A stretch of DNA of 25,284 nt from JAHJQQ01 sp964458835 (GCA_964458835.1 CAYWKV010000025.1:1-25284); one strand, 5' to 3'. Counted from the stretch's first letter, positions 7,473-17,207 are shown. The notes: generated from the sequence alone by a model not told the origin. Made by a program: numbers and translations.

Positions 7473-8683
7473 GTTGGCCAGAAAAGAGAATAGAGGAGAT
7501 TGCGGCCGTTGTTACAAAGGGCACGACTCCTACGACTTACGGGATGCCCTTCACAGACGCCGGCGTCAACTACATCAAAGCAGAGGCTTTGAACGGTGAT
7601 TGTTCGCTCGATAGGTCAGGTTTTACATTTGTGCATGAGAGCACGCATGAAAAACTGAAACGTTCGATCCTTGAGAAAGACGATGTACTCATTACCATTG
7701 CGGGCGCCCAAGTTGGGCGCTGCGGAATCGTTCGTGAGGAGCACCTTCCAGCAAATACTAATCAAGCTGTCGGAATAATACGCATCGATCGAAAGAAAGC
7801 CGACCCCCGATTCGTTTACTACCACTTCAAGAACCCCAAGACTTTTCAGATGTGCCAGGGGATGGGCGGGCAGGCAGCCCAACCGAATATCAATCTTACC
7901 GTATTGAAGGGTTTCAAACTGTCATTGCCAGACCTTGGTACACAGGAAAAAGTAGTAGAAATTCTGTCCGCCTATGACGACCTGATCGAGAATAACCAGC
8001 GGCGAATTGCGTTGTTGGAGGAGGCGGCGCGGCTGCTCTACCGCGAGTGGTTCGTTGACTTTCGCTTTCCTGGCCACGAACACGTCAAGGTCACCGCGGG
8101 CCACCCCAAGGGGTGGGAGAGACGGACTCTGGGACAGATTGCGAAAACAAACACCGACAGCTACGGCGCCAAGGAACTCCCAGATGAAATCTGCTACATC
8201 GATATTTCTTCCGTGACTCAAGGCAGAATCGTTTCCAAAAATGTGATGGCCTCGAGCGAGGCACCGGGGCGCGCCCGGCGAAAGGTTAAAGACGGCGATG
8301 TCATCTGGTCGAATGTCCGACCGAACCTTCGTGCCTATGCGCTGATTTTGCAACCCGACGAAAGAGACGTAGTGTCTACTGGATTCACGGTGCTTACTGC
8401 AACCGAAGTCCCGTTCACTTGGCTTTACCTATTTGTCACTACGGATCAGTTCGTGGGCCACCTAGTCAACCACGCAACTGGCGCCGGGTACCCCGCCGTT
8501 CGTCCCGATGATTTTGAAAGGGCCGCTGTTGTTGTTCCGCAAAACGCGTTACTGATTCTCTTCCACGAGTCGATCGAACCTAATTTCCGCCTGATTTCTA
8601 AATTGGAAGACCAGAACCAGAAACTCGCCCAAGCCCGCGACCTCCTACTGCCGCGCCTGATGAACGGAGAGGTCGCCGTATGA
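7469..8683 (+). CDS. hsdS: Type I restriction-modification specificity subunit HsdS
   Basis: A 404-residue subunit that reads both halves of the split recognition sequence. Target domain 1 covers about residues 1-150. The central conserved helix region follows (LGTQEKVVEILSAYDDLIENNQRRIALLEEAARLLYREWF, about 156-196). Target domain 2 begins at GWERRTLGQIA (about 213) and ends in the second conserved helix (FRLISKLEDQNQKLAQARDLLLPRLMNGEV). Both halves are present, so it is a full two-domain HsdS and not a half-subunit. The start is GTG, overlapping the hsdM stop (GTGA). The first target domain is less GC-rich than its neighbours, as is usual for recombining HsdS domains. The target sequence cannot be predicted by eye. 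Confidence 0.95.
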   Translation: MSWPEKRIEEIAAVVTKGTTPTTYGMPFTDAGVNYIKAEALNGDCSLDRSGFTFVHESTHEKLKRSILEKDDVLITIAGAQVGRCGIVREEHLPANTNQAVGIIRIDRKKADPRFVYYHFKNPKTFQMCQGMGGQAAQPNINLTVLKGFKLSLPDLGTQEKVVEILSAYDDLIENNQRRIALLEEAARLLYREWFVDFRFPGHEHVKVTAGHPKGWERRTLGQIAKTNTDSYGAKELPDEICYIDISSVTQGRIVSKNVMASSEAPGRARRKVKDGDVIWSNVRPNLRAYALILQPDERDVVSTGFTVLTATEVPFTWLYLFVTTDQFVGHLVNHATGAGYPAVRPDDFERAAVVVPQNALLILFHESIEPNFRLISKLEDQNQKLAQARDLLLPRLMNGEVAV

Positions 8684-9945
8684 CGCATCTGTTCTGCACC
8701 CTCGATTCCCAGCGCATTGCCGATCTGATCCACTCCGCCGAGCAATTCATCTGCTATGCGGGACCAGGGGTGCAGATGGCGCCGGCGCAGGCGATGGCCG
8801 AGGTGGCGGCGAGGCTTGGCGTCGAGATGGTCACCGTGGCGCTCGATTTCGACGAGCGCGTGATGCGCATGGGGTTTGGCGATATGGACGCGGTTAAAGC
8901 GCTGCGCGCGGCTGGTGTTGTGGTACGCGACGCGCCAGGGTTACGCACGGCGCTTGTGCTCGTGGATGACGAGGGCTACCTGTTCACCCCGACCGCACTC
9001 TACCTGGAGCCCGAGCCGTACGGTGATCGGGCCGCCAACGCCATGCGCCTGTCCACCGAACAGCTCCGAGAGGCCCTGGCCCGGCTATCGCCGGTAGCCA
9101 AGGCCATCGCCGTCGCGCAGGCACCAAACGAGCAGGAGCGTAAGCGCATTGCCAGTTTACCGGTCGAGGTCGGCACCAAGCCGGTGACCGAGGAGCAATA
9201 CACGCAAGTTGCCCAGAGCCTCAAGGAGGCGCCCCCTGTCCAGTTTGACCTCGCCCGTCAGGTGCGCGTATTCAATGCCTACCTGCAATATGTCGAGCTG
9301 AAACTGACCGGCGCGGCGATCCAGCGACACCGCCTCGCCATTCCGCCGAGCGTCTTGAAGCTTGGCGGCAGCGAAGATCTGGAAGGGCGTTTGCGTACCA
9401 CCTTCGACCTAATCGAGAAGGGCGGAAAGCTTTCGTCAAAAAAACTGGAAGACGAGCTCAACGAGATCCGCAAGAACTTCACGCCGTCGCTCGGCAAGGA
9501 CCACGGCCGGGTGGTGCTCAAGGCCCAGAAGCCCAATTTCCAAAATCGGCTGGAGACGTTCAAAGCCAATCTGGAGGCGCACCAGAAACAGGTTGCGAAC
9601 GAATTGCAGGGTCAACTCAATGAGTCGCGCAAGCAGATCGTTGATTACTACCTGCCTCGGGTGAAAGAGAATCCGCCCGACGCCATGCTTGGCCAATTAC
9701 TGTACCCGAAACCCACCGAGGAAGACGCGCGGCTCTGGCTCGATGCAGAGGTGGATCGGGTCTATCCCATGGCTGAGTCACTGATTCAGAAAATGCAGCT
9801 AGAGGTGCGCTACAAAGATGTGACCTTCGAGACGCTGAACCAGCGAGACTTTCTTGAATCGGTAAAGGCGGCCTTTCCGCGCATTGATTGGGATAAGGCA
9901 TACGAAGAATTTCGTGCAGCGGGTGAGGCGGAGACAGAGGAATAA
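8680..9945 (+). CDS. Uncharacterised restriction-operon protein, degenerate phospholipase-D-like N-terminus
   Basis: A 421-residue protein placed between hsdS (4-bp ATGA overlap) and hsdR (3-bp gap), so it is surely cotranslated with the restriction enzyme. Residues 1-120 look like a phospholipase-D-type fold: RIADLIHSAEQFICYAGPGV, then VEMVTVALDFDERVMRMGFGDMDAVKALRAAGVVVRDAP, then GLRTALVLVDDEGYLFTPTALYLEPEP. The last stretch matches the usual HxK...D strand, but His and Lys are Arg and Ala, so hydrolysis is unlikely. The middle (about 260-330) is a long charged coiled-coil (SSKKLEDELNEIRKNF, NFQNRLETFKANLEAHQKQVANELQGQLNESRKQ). The C-terminus is globular and acidic. It may act as a scaffold or regulator of HsdR. 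The function is not known to me. Confidence 0.7.
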   Translation: MTHLFCTLDSQRIADLIHSAEQFICYAGPGVQMAPAQAMAEVAARLGVEMVTVALDFDERVMRMGFGDMDAVKALRAAGVVVRDAPGLRTALVLVDDEGYLFTPTALYLEPEPYGDRAANAMRLSTEQLREALARLSPVAKAIAVAQAPNEQERKRIASLPVEVGTKPVTEEQYTQVAQSLKEAPPVQFDLARQVRVFNAYLQYVELKLTGAAIQRHRLAIPPSVLKLGGSEDLEGRLRTTFDLIEKGGKLSSKKLEDELNEIRKNFTPSLGKDHGRVVLKAQKPNFQNRLETFKANLEAHQKQVANELQGQLNESRKQIVDYYLPRVKENPPDAMLGQLLYPKPTEEDARLWLDAEVDRVYPMAESLIQKMQLEVRYKDVTFETLNQRDFLESVKAAFPRIDWDKAYEEFRAAGEAETEE

Positions 9946-9948
9946 TCC

Positions 9949-12900
9949 GTGGCCTTCACTAACATCAATGGCGAAGACAGACTGGTCCAAAAGACATTTG
10001 CCGATCACCTCCATGATGTGCTCGGGTGGGACAGCGTCTACGCCTGGAACGACGAGTCGTTCGGCCCGGAAGGAACGCTTGGCCGCGCGGATACGAAAGA
10101 GGCTGTGCTGACCCGCGATCTGCGCGCGGCGATCCAGCGTCTGAACCCGAATCTCCCTTCCCCGGCAGTCGACGACGCGATCCGCGCGCTGACTGTCTAT
10201 GACGTCAGCCGCTCATTGGTACAACACAACCGGGATTTCTACCGATTGATCCGCGGGGGTGTTCCAGTCACCTATCGCGACGAACAGGGCCGTCAGAAGA
10301 ACGCCCGCGCCCGGGTGATCGACTTCGACAATAGGTCGGGCATGAACCGATTCCTCGCCGTGCGGGAGCTGAAGCTGACCGGCATCCGTACGCCGAACTA
10401 TAACCGCCGCGCCGACCTAGTGTGCTTCGTAAACGGGCTGCCGCTGGTCTTTATCGAGCTGAAGGCGGTCTACAAGAACATCCGGGCCGGTTTCGACGGC
10501 AATCTGCGCGACTATATGGACGAGAACGTCGTTGCGCATGCCTTTCACCACAACGCCTTTTTGATCGTCTCGAACGGCGACCGCGCGCGTTATGGTTCGA
10601 TCACCAGCGAGTGGGAGCACTTCAATGAGTGGAAGCGGCTCGACGAGGCGGATCAGGGCAGTGTGGATGCCGAGCGGCTGCTGAATGGGATGCTGGCGCA
10701 CGAGCGGCTGCTGGACCTCCTCGAGAACTTCATTCTGTTCGACGAAAGCAAGCCCGGCGCCACGCGCAAGGTAGTGGCTCGCAACCACCAGGTGTTGGGC
10801 GTGAACCGCGCGGTCGCCTCGGTTGCCCGACAGGAGGAGATCAAGGCCGAAATACCACCGGGCGAGCGCCTGCGGCACCGGGTCGTCGAACTGCCACTGG
10901 AGCGCAGCGCACCGAAACGGAAACGCAAGGAGGCAGAGCAACTGCCTGCTGTTGCGGAGACGCCGTCACCTTACATTCCGCAAGGGCCGGTGAGCATCAT
11001 CGAACGGGCGCATCCGGAACTCGGCCGGCTCGGGGTGTTCTGGCATACCCAGGGCAGCGGCAAGTCCTACTCGATGGCCTTCTTTGCCGAGAAGGTGCGG
11101 CGCAAAGTTCCAGGTAACTTCACCTTCCTGCTGATGACGGATCGCAACGATTTGGATAGCCAGATTTACGGCACCTTCGTCGGTTGCGGCATTGCCAGCG
11201 ACCAGACGCCACGTGCAGCTTCCGGTGACGATCTGGAAAAGCTCTTGAAGGAGAACCACCAGTATGTGTTCAGTCTGATCCATAAGTTCAACAAGGACGT
11301 GGATCCGAAGACTCCCTACAGCGAGCGCGATGACATCATCGTGATATCGGACGAGGCACACCGGACTCAGTCAGGCCGGCTGGCGCGCAATATGCGCCTC
11401 GCGCTTCCGAATGCCGCCTTTATTGGCTTCACTGGAACCCCGCTTTTCAAACAGGATGAAATCACCAAACGCATTTTCGGGGATTACGTCTCTCGTTACG
11501 ACTTCAAGCGGTCTGAGGAAGACGGAGCGACTGTCAAGCTGGTCTACGAGAACCGGGGCGAGAAGCTGGGCGTGGCACGAACCGATCTGAATGAAAAGAT
11601 CGCCGAAAAGATCGAGGAAGCCGAGCTCGATTCAGATCAGTCAACGCTGCTCGACAAGCTCCTTGGAAAGGACTACGAGGTCATTACGGCCGACGCGCGG
11701 CTGGATGAGATAGCCGTCGACTTCGTCGAGCATTGTGCGACGCGGTGGGAGTCCGGCAAGGTACTGTTCGTCTGCATCGACAAGATTACCTGTGCGCGGA
11801 TGTATCAGCGGATCGCACCGCTGTGGGATCGAAAGACGGCAGAGATTCGGGCAGCGGCGCAAGCCAAGCAGGCAGAAGCGGCCACTGTTGAAGATCAGAC
11901 TATGCGAGAGAGCCTTGAGCAAGAGGCGCAACAGCTCGCAGCGCAAGCGGCATGGCTCGACGAGACCCTTATCGAGATCATCATCAGCGAGGCCCAGAAC
12001 GAAGTCGCCGACTTTAAGAAGTGGGGCTTCGATATCATCCCACATCGCGCTCGGATGAAGCAGGGCTTCGAAACCGGCGCGGGCGAGCGTGTTGATGTCG
12101 AGAAGGCATTTAAGAACCCGCAGCATCCGTTCCGGGTCGCCATCGTGTGCGCAATGTGGCTGACAGGCTTCGACGTCGAGAGCCTATCGACGCTCTACAT
12201 CGACAAGCCGATGAAGGCTCACACGCTCATGCAAGCGATCGCGAGGGCTAATCGCGTCTACCCTGGGAAGGACTTTGGCCTGATCGTTGATTACAACGGC
12301 ATGCTGAAGAGCCTGCGCGCGGCGCTTGCACAGTATGCCTTGGGGGATGGCGACGGCGGCGGTGACGAGATCATCGCGCCGATCGAAGAGCGGGTGCAGG
12401 CCTTGTTAGAAGCCATTGAGGCCACGGAGGCGCATCTACGAACCCTCGGCTTCGATCCCAAGACGCTCATTGGGTCGACCGGTTTCGCACGTATCAAGGG
12501 CTTGAAGGATGCGGTTGAAGTAGTGTACTCCAGCGACGAGTCCAAACGGCGTTTCGAAATCCTGGCTCGCCAGGTGTTTATCCGTTTCAAGGCGTTGCTA
12601 ATGGAGCCGAGCGCCTTCACCTATGCCGAGCGGCACGACAACATCGAGGCAATCTACAAGAAACTCACGGAACGGCGAGATACGGCCGACGTAACCGAGC
12701 TGCTGAAACAGTTGCACCGGATCGTCAACGAGGCCATTCGGACCCAAGGTCGGGGGGATGACCAAGCTGAAGGTCTTACCTTCGACCTCAGCCAAATCGA
12801 CCTGGAGAAGTTGCGAGACGAGTTCGCCAAGAAGGTCACACGCAAGGCGACGGCGATTCAGGACATCCGTGAGATAGTCGAGCAGAAGCTGGCCGAGATG

Positions 12901-13374
12901 CTGGCGCGCAATGCAAGCAGAATGGACTATCAGCGGAAATACGAAGACATCGTCGCAGATTACAACCGAGAAAAGGACCGGACGTCAATCGAGGAGACCT
13001 TTCGCAGGCTCACCGAATTGATGAACGAGCTGGACGCTGAGCAGAAACGCGCGATTGAGGAAGGACTCAGTGAGGAAGAACTCGCGCTCTTCGATCTTCT
13101 GAAGAAAGATAACCTCGGCAAGGCGGAGCGGGATCGCGTGAAGGAAGCAAGCCGAGAGCTTTTTGCCTTGATCAAGGCCCGTTTGGCAGACCTTGATCGC
13201 TATTGGGAGAAAGAGCAGACGAAGGCGGATATGGAAGTCTTTATCCTTGACGAGGTGTATTCTAGTCTTCCGTCGCCTCCGTTCACTCAAGAAGAAAAGC
13301 GTGTTGTTGCGGCCAGCGTGTATGCGCACGTATGGCAGCAGGCCATGAGCGGCGGGTTTGGCGCGGTCGCTTAG
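9949..13374 (+). CDS. hsdR: Type I restriction endonuclease subunit HsdR
   Basis: A 1141-residue motor and nuclease that cuts unmethylated DNA after translocation. The nuclease domain has D156 (RRADLVCF) and E170-L-K172 (VFIELKAVYKN), the PD-(D/E)XK core. The SF2 motor has Walker A at 369-373 (GSGKS within WHTQGSGKSY), DEAH at 468-471 (ISDEAHRTQSG), motif III FTGTP, and motif VI QAIARANRVYPG (from 762). The C-terminal 250 residues are helical and Glu-rich, the part that docks on the methylase. The start is a GTG three bases after the stop of the 421-aa gene. All motifs are intact, so restriction should be active. No terminator is visible after it. Confidence 0.96.
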   Translation: MAFTNINGEDRLVQKTFADHLHDVLGWDSVYAWNDESFGPEGTLGRADTKEAVLTRDLRAAIQRLNPNLPSPAVDDAIRALTVYDVSRSLVQHNRDFYRLIRGGVPVTYRDEQGRQKNARARVIDFDNRSGMNRFLAVRELKLTGIRTPNYNRRADLVCFVNGLPLVFIELKAVYKNIRAGFDGNLRDYMDENVVAHAFHHNAFLIVSNGDRARYGSITSEWEHFNEWKRLDEADQGSVDAERLLNGMLAHERLLDLLENFILFDESKPGATRKVVARNHQVLGVNRAVASVARQEEIKAEIPPGERLRHRVVELPLERSAPKRKRKEAEQLPAVAETPSPYIPQGPVSIIERAHPELGRLGVFWHTQGSGKSYSMAFFAEKVRRKVPGNFTFLLMTDRNDLDSQIYGTFVGCGIASDQTPRAASGDDLEKLLKENHQYVFSLIHKFNKDVDPKTPYSERDDIIVISDEAHRTQSGRLARNMRLALPNAAFIGFTGTPLFKQDEITKRIFGDYVSRYDFKRSEEDGATVKLVYENRGEKLGVARTDLNEKIAEKIEEAELDSDQSTLLDKLLGKDYEVITADARLDEIAVDFVEHCATRWESGKVLFVCIDKITCARMYQRIAPLWDRKTAEIRAAAQAKQAEAATVEDQTMRESLEQEAQQLAAQAAWLDETLIEIIISEAQNEVADFKKWGFDIIPHRARMKQGFETGAGERVDVEKAFKNPQHPFRVAIVCAMWLTGFDVESLSTLYIDKPMKAHTLMQAIARANRVYPGKDFGLIVDYNGMLKSLRAALAQYALGDGDGGGDEIIAPIEERVQALLEAIEATEAHLRTLGFDPKTLIGSTGFARIKGLKDAVEVVYSSDESKRRFEILARQVFIRFKALLMEPSAFTYAERHDNIEAIYKKLTERRDTADVTELLKQLHRIVNEAIRTQGRGDDQAEGLTFDLSQIDLEKLRDEFAKKVTRKATAIQDIREIVEQKLAEMLARNASRMDYQRKYEDIVADYNREKDRTSIEETFRRLTELMNELDAEQKRAIEEGLSEEELALFDLLKKDNLGKAERDRVKEASRELFALIKARLADLDRYWEKEQTKADMEVFILDEVYSSLPSPPFTQEEKRVVAASVYAHVWQQAMSGGFGAVA

Positions 13375-13417
13375 ACAGACGGTGGCATTTGTCGCAATCG
13401 TCTCTCAGGGGCTACTC

Positions 13418-13476
13418 TAGTCGCACGGAATCCGTTTATCGGCGACTAAAATCGATCTATATAAATCAGGGGGGGG
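13418..13476 (+). promoter_or_regulatory. Candidate promoter with dyad and G8 tract before gajA
   Basis: A two-part dyad, TAGTCGC (13418-13424) with GCGACTA (13442-13448), encloses the palindrome ACGGA-A-TCCGT (13425-13435). Next come TATATAAAT (13458-13466), a good -10 candidate with TTTATC 17 bp upstream (13435-13440), and a run of eight G (13469-13476) just before the TTG start of gajA. The dyad would overlap the -35 box, so a repressor or activator could act here. Confidence 0.4.
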
Positions 13477-13482
13477 CGGACC

Positions 13483-15369
13483 TTGCGGGCATGCCGAATT
13501 GACATAAAGAACTTCAGAGGCATCAAGCGGGCGAACATTTTATTGCCCAAGCATGGTGTGCTCATCGGTGACAACAACACAGGCAAAACCACCATCTTAG
13601 AAGCATTGGACCTTGTCCTTGGGCCAGACCGTCTTAGCCGTCAACCGCCCATCGACGAACACGACTTCTTCCGAGGCGCGTACACAGTCAAGCCAGCTGC
13701 CGCCCTGGAAGATGTCAAGCCTGAAGGTGATGCAGATGTCGCCGTCGCAGAAGATGTGGCAGCGGCCGTCGAGGAGGATAAAGCCTCGGCCGAAGTCCCA
13801 AAGATCGAGATCGAAGTGACAGTCGCTGAGCTAACTGAGGAACAGAGGGCTAAATTCGGCGACTACGTTGAATTCTGGGATTCAGCAGCTAACACGTTCT
13901 ATGACCATCCCGAGCCTGCCGGCGTCGATCCGGACCATATTACCGAGGCGCTCCGCATCACCTTTCATGGCTGGTATGACGCGGATGAAGACGACTTCGA
14001 GGGAAAGAGCTACTTTACCCGTAGCCTTACAGAAAGCGCGCAGCCAGAACATTTCTCAAAAAAGCATAAGCAAGTATGTGGCTTTCTGTACCTGCGATCC
14101 CTTCGGACTGGTTCCCGCGCCCTCAGCCTGGAGCGGGGCAGTTTGCTCGACATCATCCTGCGTCTGAAGGAAGTCAGGCCGCAGATGTGGGAGGGCACTC
14201 TCGGTCTGGTGTCGGGCATTATGGTCGCTAGTGACCCTGAACTGGGTATCTCTCCAGTGCTGGAGAGCATAAATACGGCACTCAAGAAGTACGTTCCGAA
14301 GGAGTGGGGTGTGGAACCCCATCTCAAAGTCTCCAATTTAACGCGCGAACATTTGCGAAAGGTGATCACAGCCTTCATCGCGACTGGCGACGGAAATCAT
14401 GCCGCTCCTTTCTACCGTCAAGGCACTGGCACTATCAACATGCTGGTGCTCGCAATGCTGTCCCAAATTGCGGAGGGTAAACAGAATGTGATTTTTGCGA
14501 TGGAAGAGCCAGAAACAGCAATCCCACCGTATGCTCAAAAACGCATTGTCCATGAAGTGCGAAAACTGGCCTCGCAGACCATATTCACATCACATTCTCC
14601 TTATGTACTGGAAGAATTCTCCGTTGACGAAACTGTTGTGCTGGGACGTGATTCGGACGGCGTGCTTGCCCGTCAGGCCATTACGCTTCCAGACAATGTG
14701 AAGCTCAAGCGTTATAGGCAGGACTTTCGGACACGGTTTTGTGAAGGCTTACTAGCCCGCCGCGTCCTTATTGCCGAAGGAGCAACTGAGGCGTCTGCAT
14801 TTCCCGCAGCCTGCCGTCGTCTCGCCGAACTTAAGCCTGACACGTATGCTTCGCTTGAGGCGCTTGGCATCTGCATCTTAGATGCGGGCGGCGAAAGTAA
14901 CATACCAAGCATGGCGAAGATGTACCAAGATCTTGGTAAGCGTATTTTCGCTGTTTGTGATAAGCAGTCGGATGAACAGAAAGCCCTGATTGAGGCGCAT
15001 GTCGACCTGCTCCTAATGCATGAGGAAAAAAGATTCGAAGATCTGATACTGAAAGGAACTACTGAGGCGGCACTCAAGCGATTTGCAGGTTTGATCGAGT
15101 GGCCTCAGCATTTGACCCAAAAGTATCCGAATCCTGAGGCACAGCCTGCTGAGGCGTTGACAGAATACTTCTTAAAGTCGAAAGGAAACTGGGGTGTAGC
15201 AGACTTCTTAGCCCAATGCAACGAGGATGAGATTCCCGATTGGATCCGAAATGCGTGCCTCTCGCTGAAGACGGCCTGTACATCTGCTCCCGTTGCTGTT
15301 GATGCGGCGGCTGAACCCGCCGATGTGGACGCCGATCCTGGAGCCGGTGTGGATGCAGCTCACAGCTAG
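13483..15369 (+). CDS. gajA: Gabija GajA-like OLD-family ATPase-TOPRIM nuclease
   Basis: A 628-residue class 2 OLD protein. The ABC-type ATPase has Walker A at 29-36 (GDNNTGKT), Walker B at about 336-344 (VIFAMEEPE) and an H-loop at His371 (FTSHSPYVLEEF). The TOPRIM nuclease starts at 427 with E432-GAT-E436 and includes D493 (FAVCDKQSDE). In Gabija, GajA is a nucleotide-sensing DNA nicking enzyme that works with GajB; the role here is inferred from domains and from the helicase gene overlapping its end. It starts at TTG; no ATG or GTG is in frame nearby, and a G-rich Shine-Dalgarno lies before it. Odd points are an Ala/Glu/Asp-rich low-complexity insert (about 70-105) and an Ala/Asp-rich C-terminal tail (about 598-628), neither expected in the core fold. 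Confidence 0.88.
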   Translation: MRACRIDIKNFRGIKRANILLPKHGVLIGDNNTGKTTILEALDLVLGPDRLSRQPPIDEHDFFRGAYTVKPAAALEDVKPEGDADVAVAEDVAAAVEEDKASAEVPKIEIEVTVAELTEEQRAKFGDYVEFWDSAANTFYDHPEPAGVDPDHITEALRITFHGWYDADEDDFEGKSYFTRSLTESAQPEHFSKKHKQVCGFLYLRSLRTGSRALSLERGSLLDIILRLKEVRPQMWEGTLGLVSGIMVASDPELGISPVLESINTALKKYVPKEWGVEPHLKVSNLTREHLRKVITAFIATGDGNHAAPFYRQGTGTINMLVLAMLSQIAEGKQNVIFAMEEPETAIPPYAQKRIVHEVRKLASQTIFTSHSPYVLEEFSVDETVVLGRDSDGVLARQAITLPDNVKLKRYRQDFRTRFCEGLLARRVLIAEGATEASAFPAACRRLAELKPDTYASLEALGICILDAGGESNIPSMAKMYQDLGKRIFAVCDKQSDEQKALIEAHVDLLLMHEEKRFEDLILKGTTEAALKRFAGLIEWPQHLTQKYPNPEAQPAEALTEYFLKSKGNWGVADFLAQCNEDEIPDWIRNACLSLKTACTSAPVAVDAAAEPADVDADPGAGVDAAHS

Positions 15370-17170
15370 ACAGCTTGAGGTGATGGAAGGCGAGGGGCAC
15401 CTCCTCATTACGGGAGGGCCAGGTTCGGGTAAGACGACCATCTCAATACTCAAGGCAGCGCAGATTGCCGAGCATAACCTTCGGCCTGGTCAGAAGATCC
15501 TCTTTCTGAGTTTCGCACGTGCGACCGTGTCGCGAGTTGTGGAAGCCATCGAGTACGAACAAAAGATCCCTCAGGCCCAGAAGCGCCGCATAGATGTCGA
15601 GACCTACCACTCCTTCTTCTGGCGCATCCTCAAGGCGCACGGGTATCTCACCGGTCTGCCGCGTAGATTGAGTATTCTCACGCCGCCCGGAGAGGCTATC
15701 GCCCTTTCCGAGATCAGGTCCAGCTTCCCGTCTAGAGGTCTTACGAGCGAACAAAAAGCAGCTAAAAAAGCAGCCGTAGCGGCAGAACGCGTCCGCTTAG
15801 CGTTGGAGGAGGGACGGGTATGTTTCGACCTCTTCGCGCCTTATGTCGACGATATACTCCACGGCAGTGACCGCATCCGCCGTCTAGTCGCGGCCATGTA
15901 CCCGGTCATCATCCTGGACGAGTTTCAGGACACGAATAAGCTGCAATGGCACGTAGTAAAGGCATTGGGGGAGTTCTGCCAGCTCATCGCTCTCGCAGAC
16001 CCGGAACAGCGCATATACGATTGGATCGGTGCCGATCCAGAACGCCTCGACCACTTCCGTGAGGGATTTACGCCAATGGAGGTAGATCTAAGCACCGACA
16101 ATCATAGGAGTGCTGGGACGGAAATCGCTATGTTCGGCAATGATCTTCTGACCGGAAAGTTTCGTCAGGAAACATACAAGGGTGTCGACCTCGATTCATT
16201 CGGCCCCTTTCAAGGGCCGGCGATGACGAAACTGGTTATCACGACCTATGCAGCGCGCCAGCGTTTGATCAAGCAAGACATAAAGAATTGGTCTCTAGCC
16301 ATTCTCGTCCCGACCAAGAGGATGACGCGCTTGGTATCGGACGCTTTAACTAACCCGCCAGCCGGGATGCCAGAGGTGCGCCATAGCGCTGTCCTCGAGA
16401 TGGAGGCTGCAATCCTAGGGGCAGAGATCATCGCGCATCTTATGCAGCCTGGCGATGACGATCGCCACTTCGAAAAGTTTGTTGAGCTGATGTGCAATTA
16501 CTTCCAGGGCAAGGGGGGCGATCAACCAACACAGGGAGCGCTGAAGGAGGCAGTGGCCATCAGAAAGGCCTATGAGGAATTCTTGACCCGCCGCAAGGAC
16601 GGCAAGGCTATGCGTAAGGGTAGTGTCATAGTCAACATTCAGACTGTATACGAACAGACACGCATGCTTCAACTTGTGGGTGACCCCGATAAAGACTGGC
16701 GCGCTATGCGGCAAGTGTTGGAGGATGGTGCATGCAAAAGACTGAGCGATATCGCTGAAGAGGTGCGTAACATCCGTATTCTCGAAAGAGGAATGCAGCT
16801 ACGGCAGGCGCTGTCTCAGGATTGGCGAGAGAATGGAGGGTACCTAAATGCTCTCTCCATCACACAGCAGACGTTCATACAAGAGCACTTTTCCACCAAC
16901 GCCAAACCCGAGACTGGCGTCATTGTCATGAACATGCACAAGGCAAAAGGAAAGCAGTTTGACGAGGTGATCATCTTCGAAGGCTGGCCCTTCAAGCACA
17001 AAGGAAAAATCCAACATAACCTTAACCGCATTGTCCGCAACAATGACAAAGGTCAGGTCAATGACCAGGCGCGGCAGACTTTCCGTGTCAGCGTTACCCG
17101 AGGAAAGCGACAGGTTACGATTCTGACGCCAAAAGGCGATCCTTGCGCTCTCCTCGATGGGCTCATATAG
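15353..17170 (+). CDS. gajB: Gabija GajB-like UvrD/Rep-family helicase
   Basis: A 605-residue SF1A helicase. Visible motifs are Q-motif LTARQLEV, Walker A at 21-28 (GGPGSGKT), motif Ia LSFARATVSRV, motif II DEFQD at 189-193 (UvrD has DEYQD), motif III ALADPEQRIYDWIGADP, motif V MNMHKAKGKQFDEVIIFEG and motif VI FRVSVTRGKRQ. It should partner GajA, being activated by DNA ends and consuming nucleotides during infection. The frame is open from 15293, but I choose the ATG at 15353, which has GGAG upstream and overlaps gajA by 17 bp; a start at 15293 would overlap by 77 bp. It is longer than the roughly 500-residue type GajB. No accessory Gabija gene is seen. Confidence 0.87.
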   Translation: MQLTARQLEVMEGEGHLLITGGPGSGKTTISILKAAQIAEHNLRPGQKILFLSFARATVSRVVEAIEYEQKIPQAQKRRIDVETYHSFFWRILKAHGYLTGLPRRLSILTPPGEAIALSEIRSSFPSRGLTSEQKAAKKAAVAAERVRLALEEGRVCFDLFAPYVDDILHGSDRIRRLVAAMYPVIILDEFQDTNKLQWHVVKALGEFCQLIALADPEQRIYDWIGADPERLDHFREGFTPMEVDLSTDNHRSAGTEIAMFGNDLLTGKFRQETYKGVDLDSFGPFQGPAMTKLVITTYAARQRLIKQDIKNWSLAILVPTKRMTRLVSDALTNPPAGMPEVRHSAVLEMEAAILGAEIIAHLMQPGDDDRHFEKFVELMCNYFQGKGGDQPTQGALKEAVAIRKAYEEFLTRRKDGKAMRKGSVIVNIQTVYEQTRMLQLVGDPDKDWRAMRQVLEDGACKRLSDIAEEVRNIRILERGMQLRQALSQDWRENGGYLNALSITQQTFIQEHFSTNAKPETGVIVMNMHKAKGKQFDEVIIFEGWPFKHKGKIQHNLNRIVRNNDKGQVNDQARQTFRVSVTRGKRQVTILTPKGDPCALLDGLI

Positions 17171-17207
17171 ACTGGGGCGCGGTGAGAATTGATCGAGAAG
17201 TACACGA

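Noticed and set aside
17189..17194. TTGATC as a -35 box for the giant ATPase gene
   Set aside because: No acceptable -10 box lies 16-18 bp downstream.
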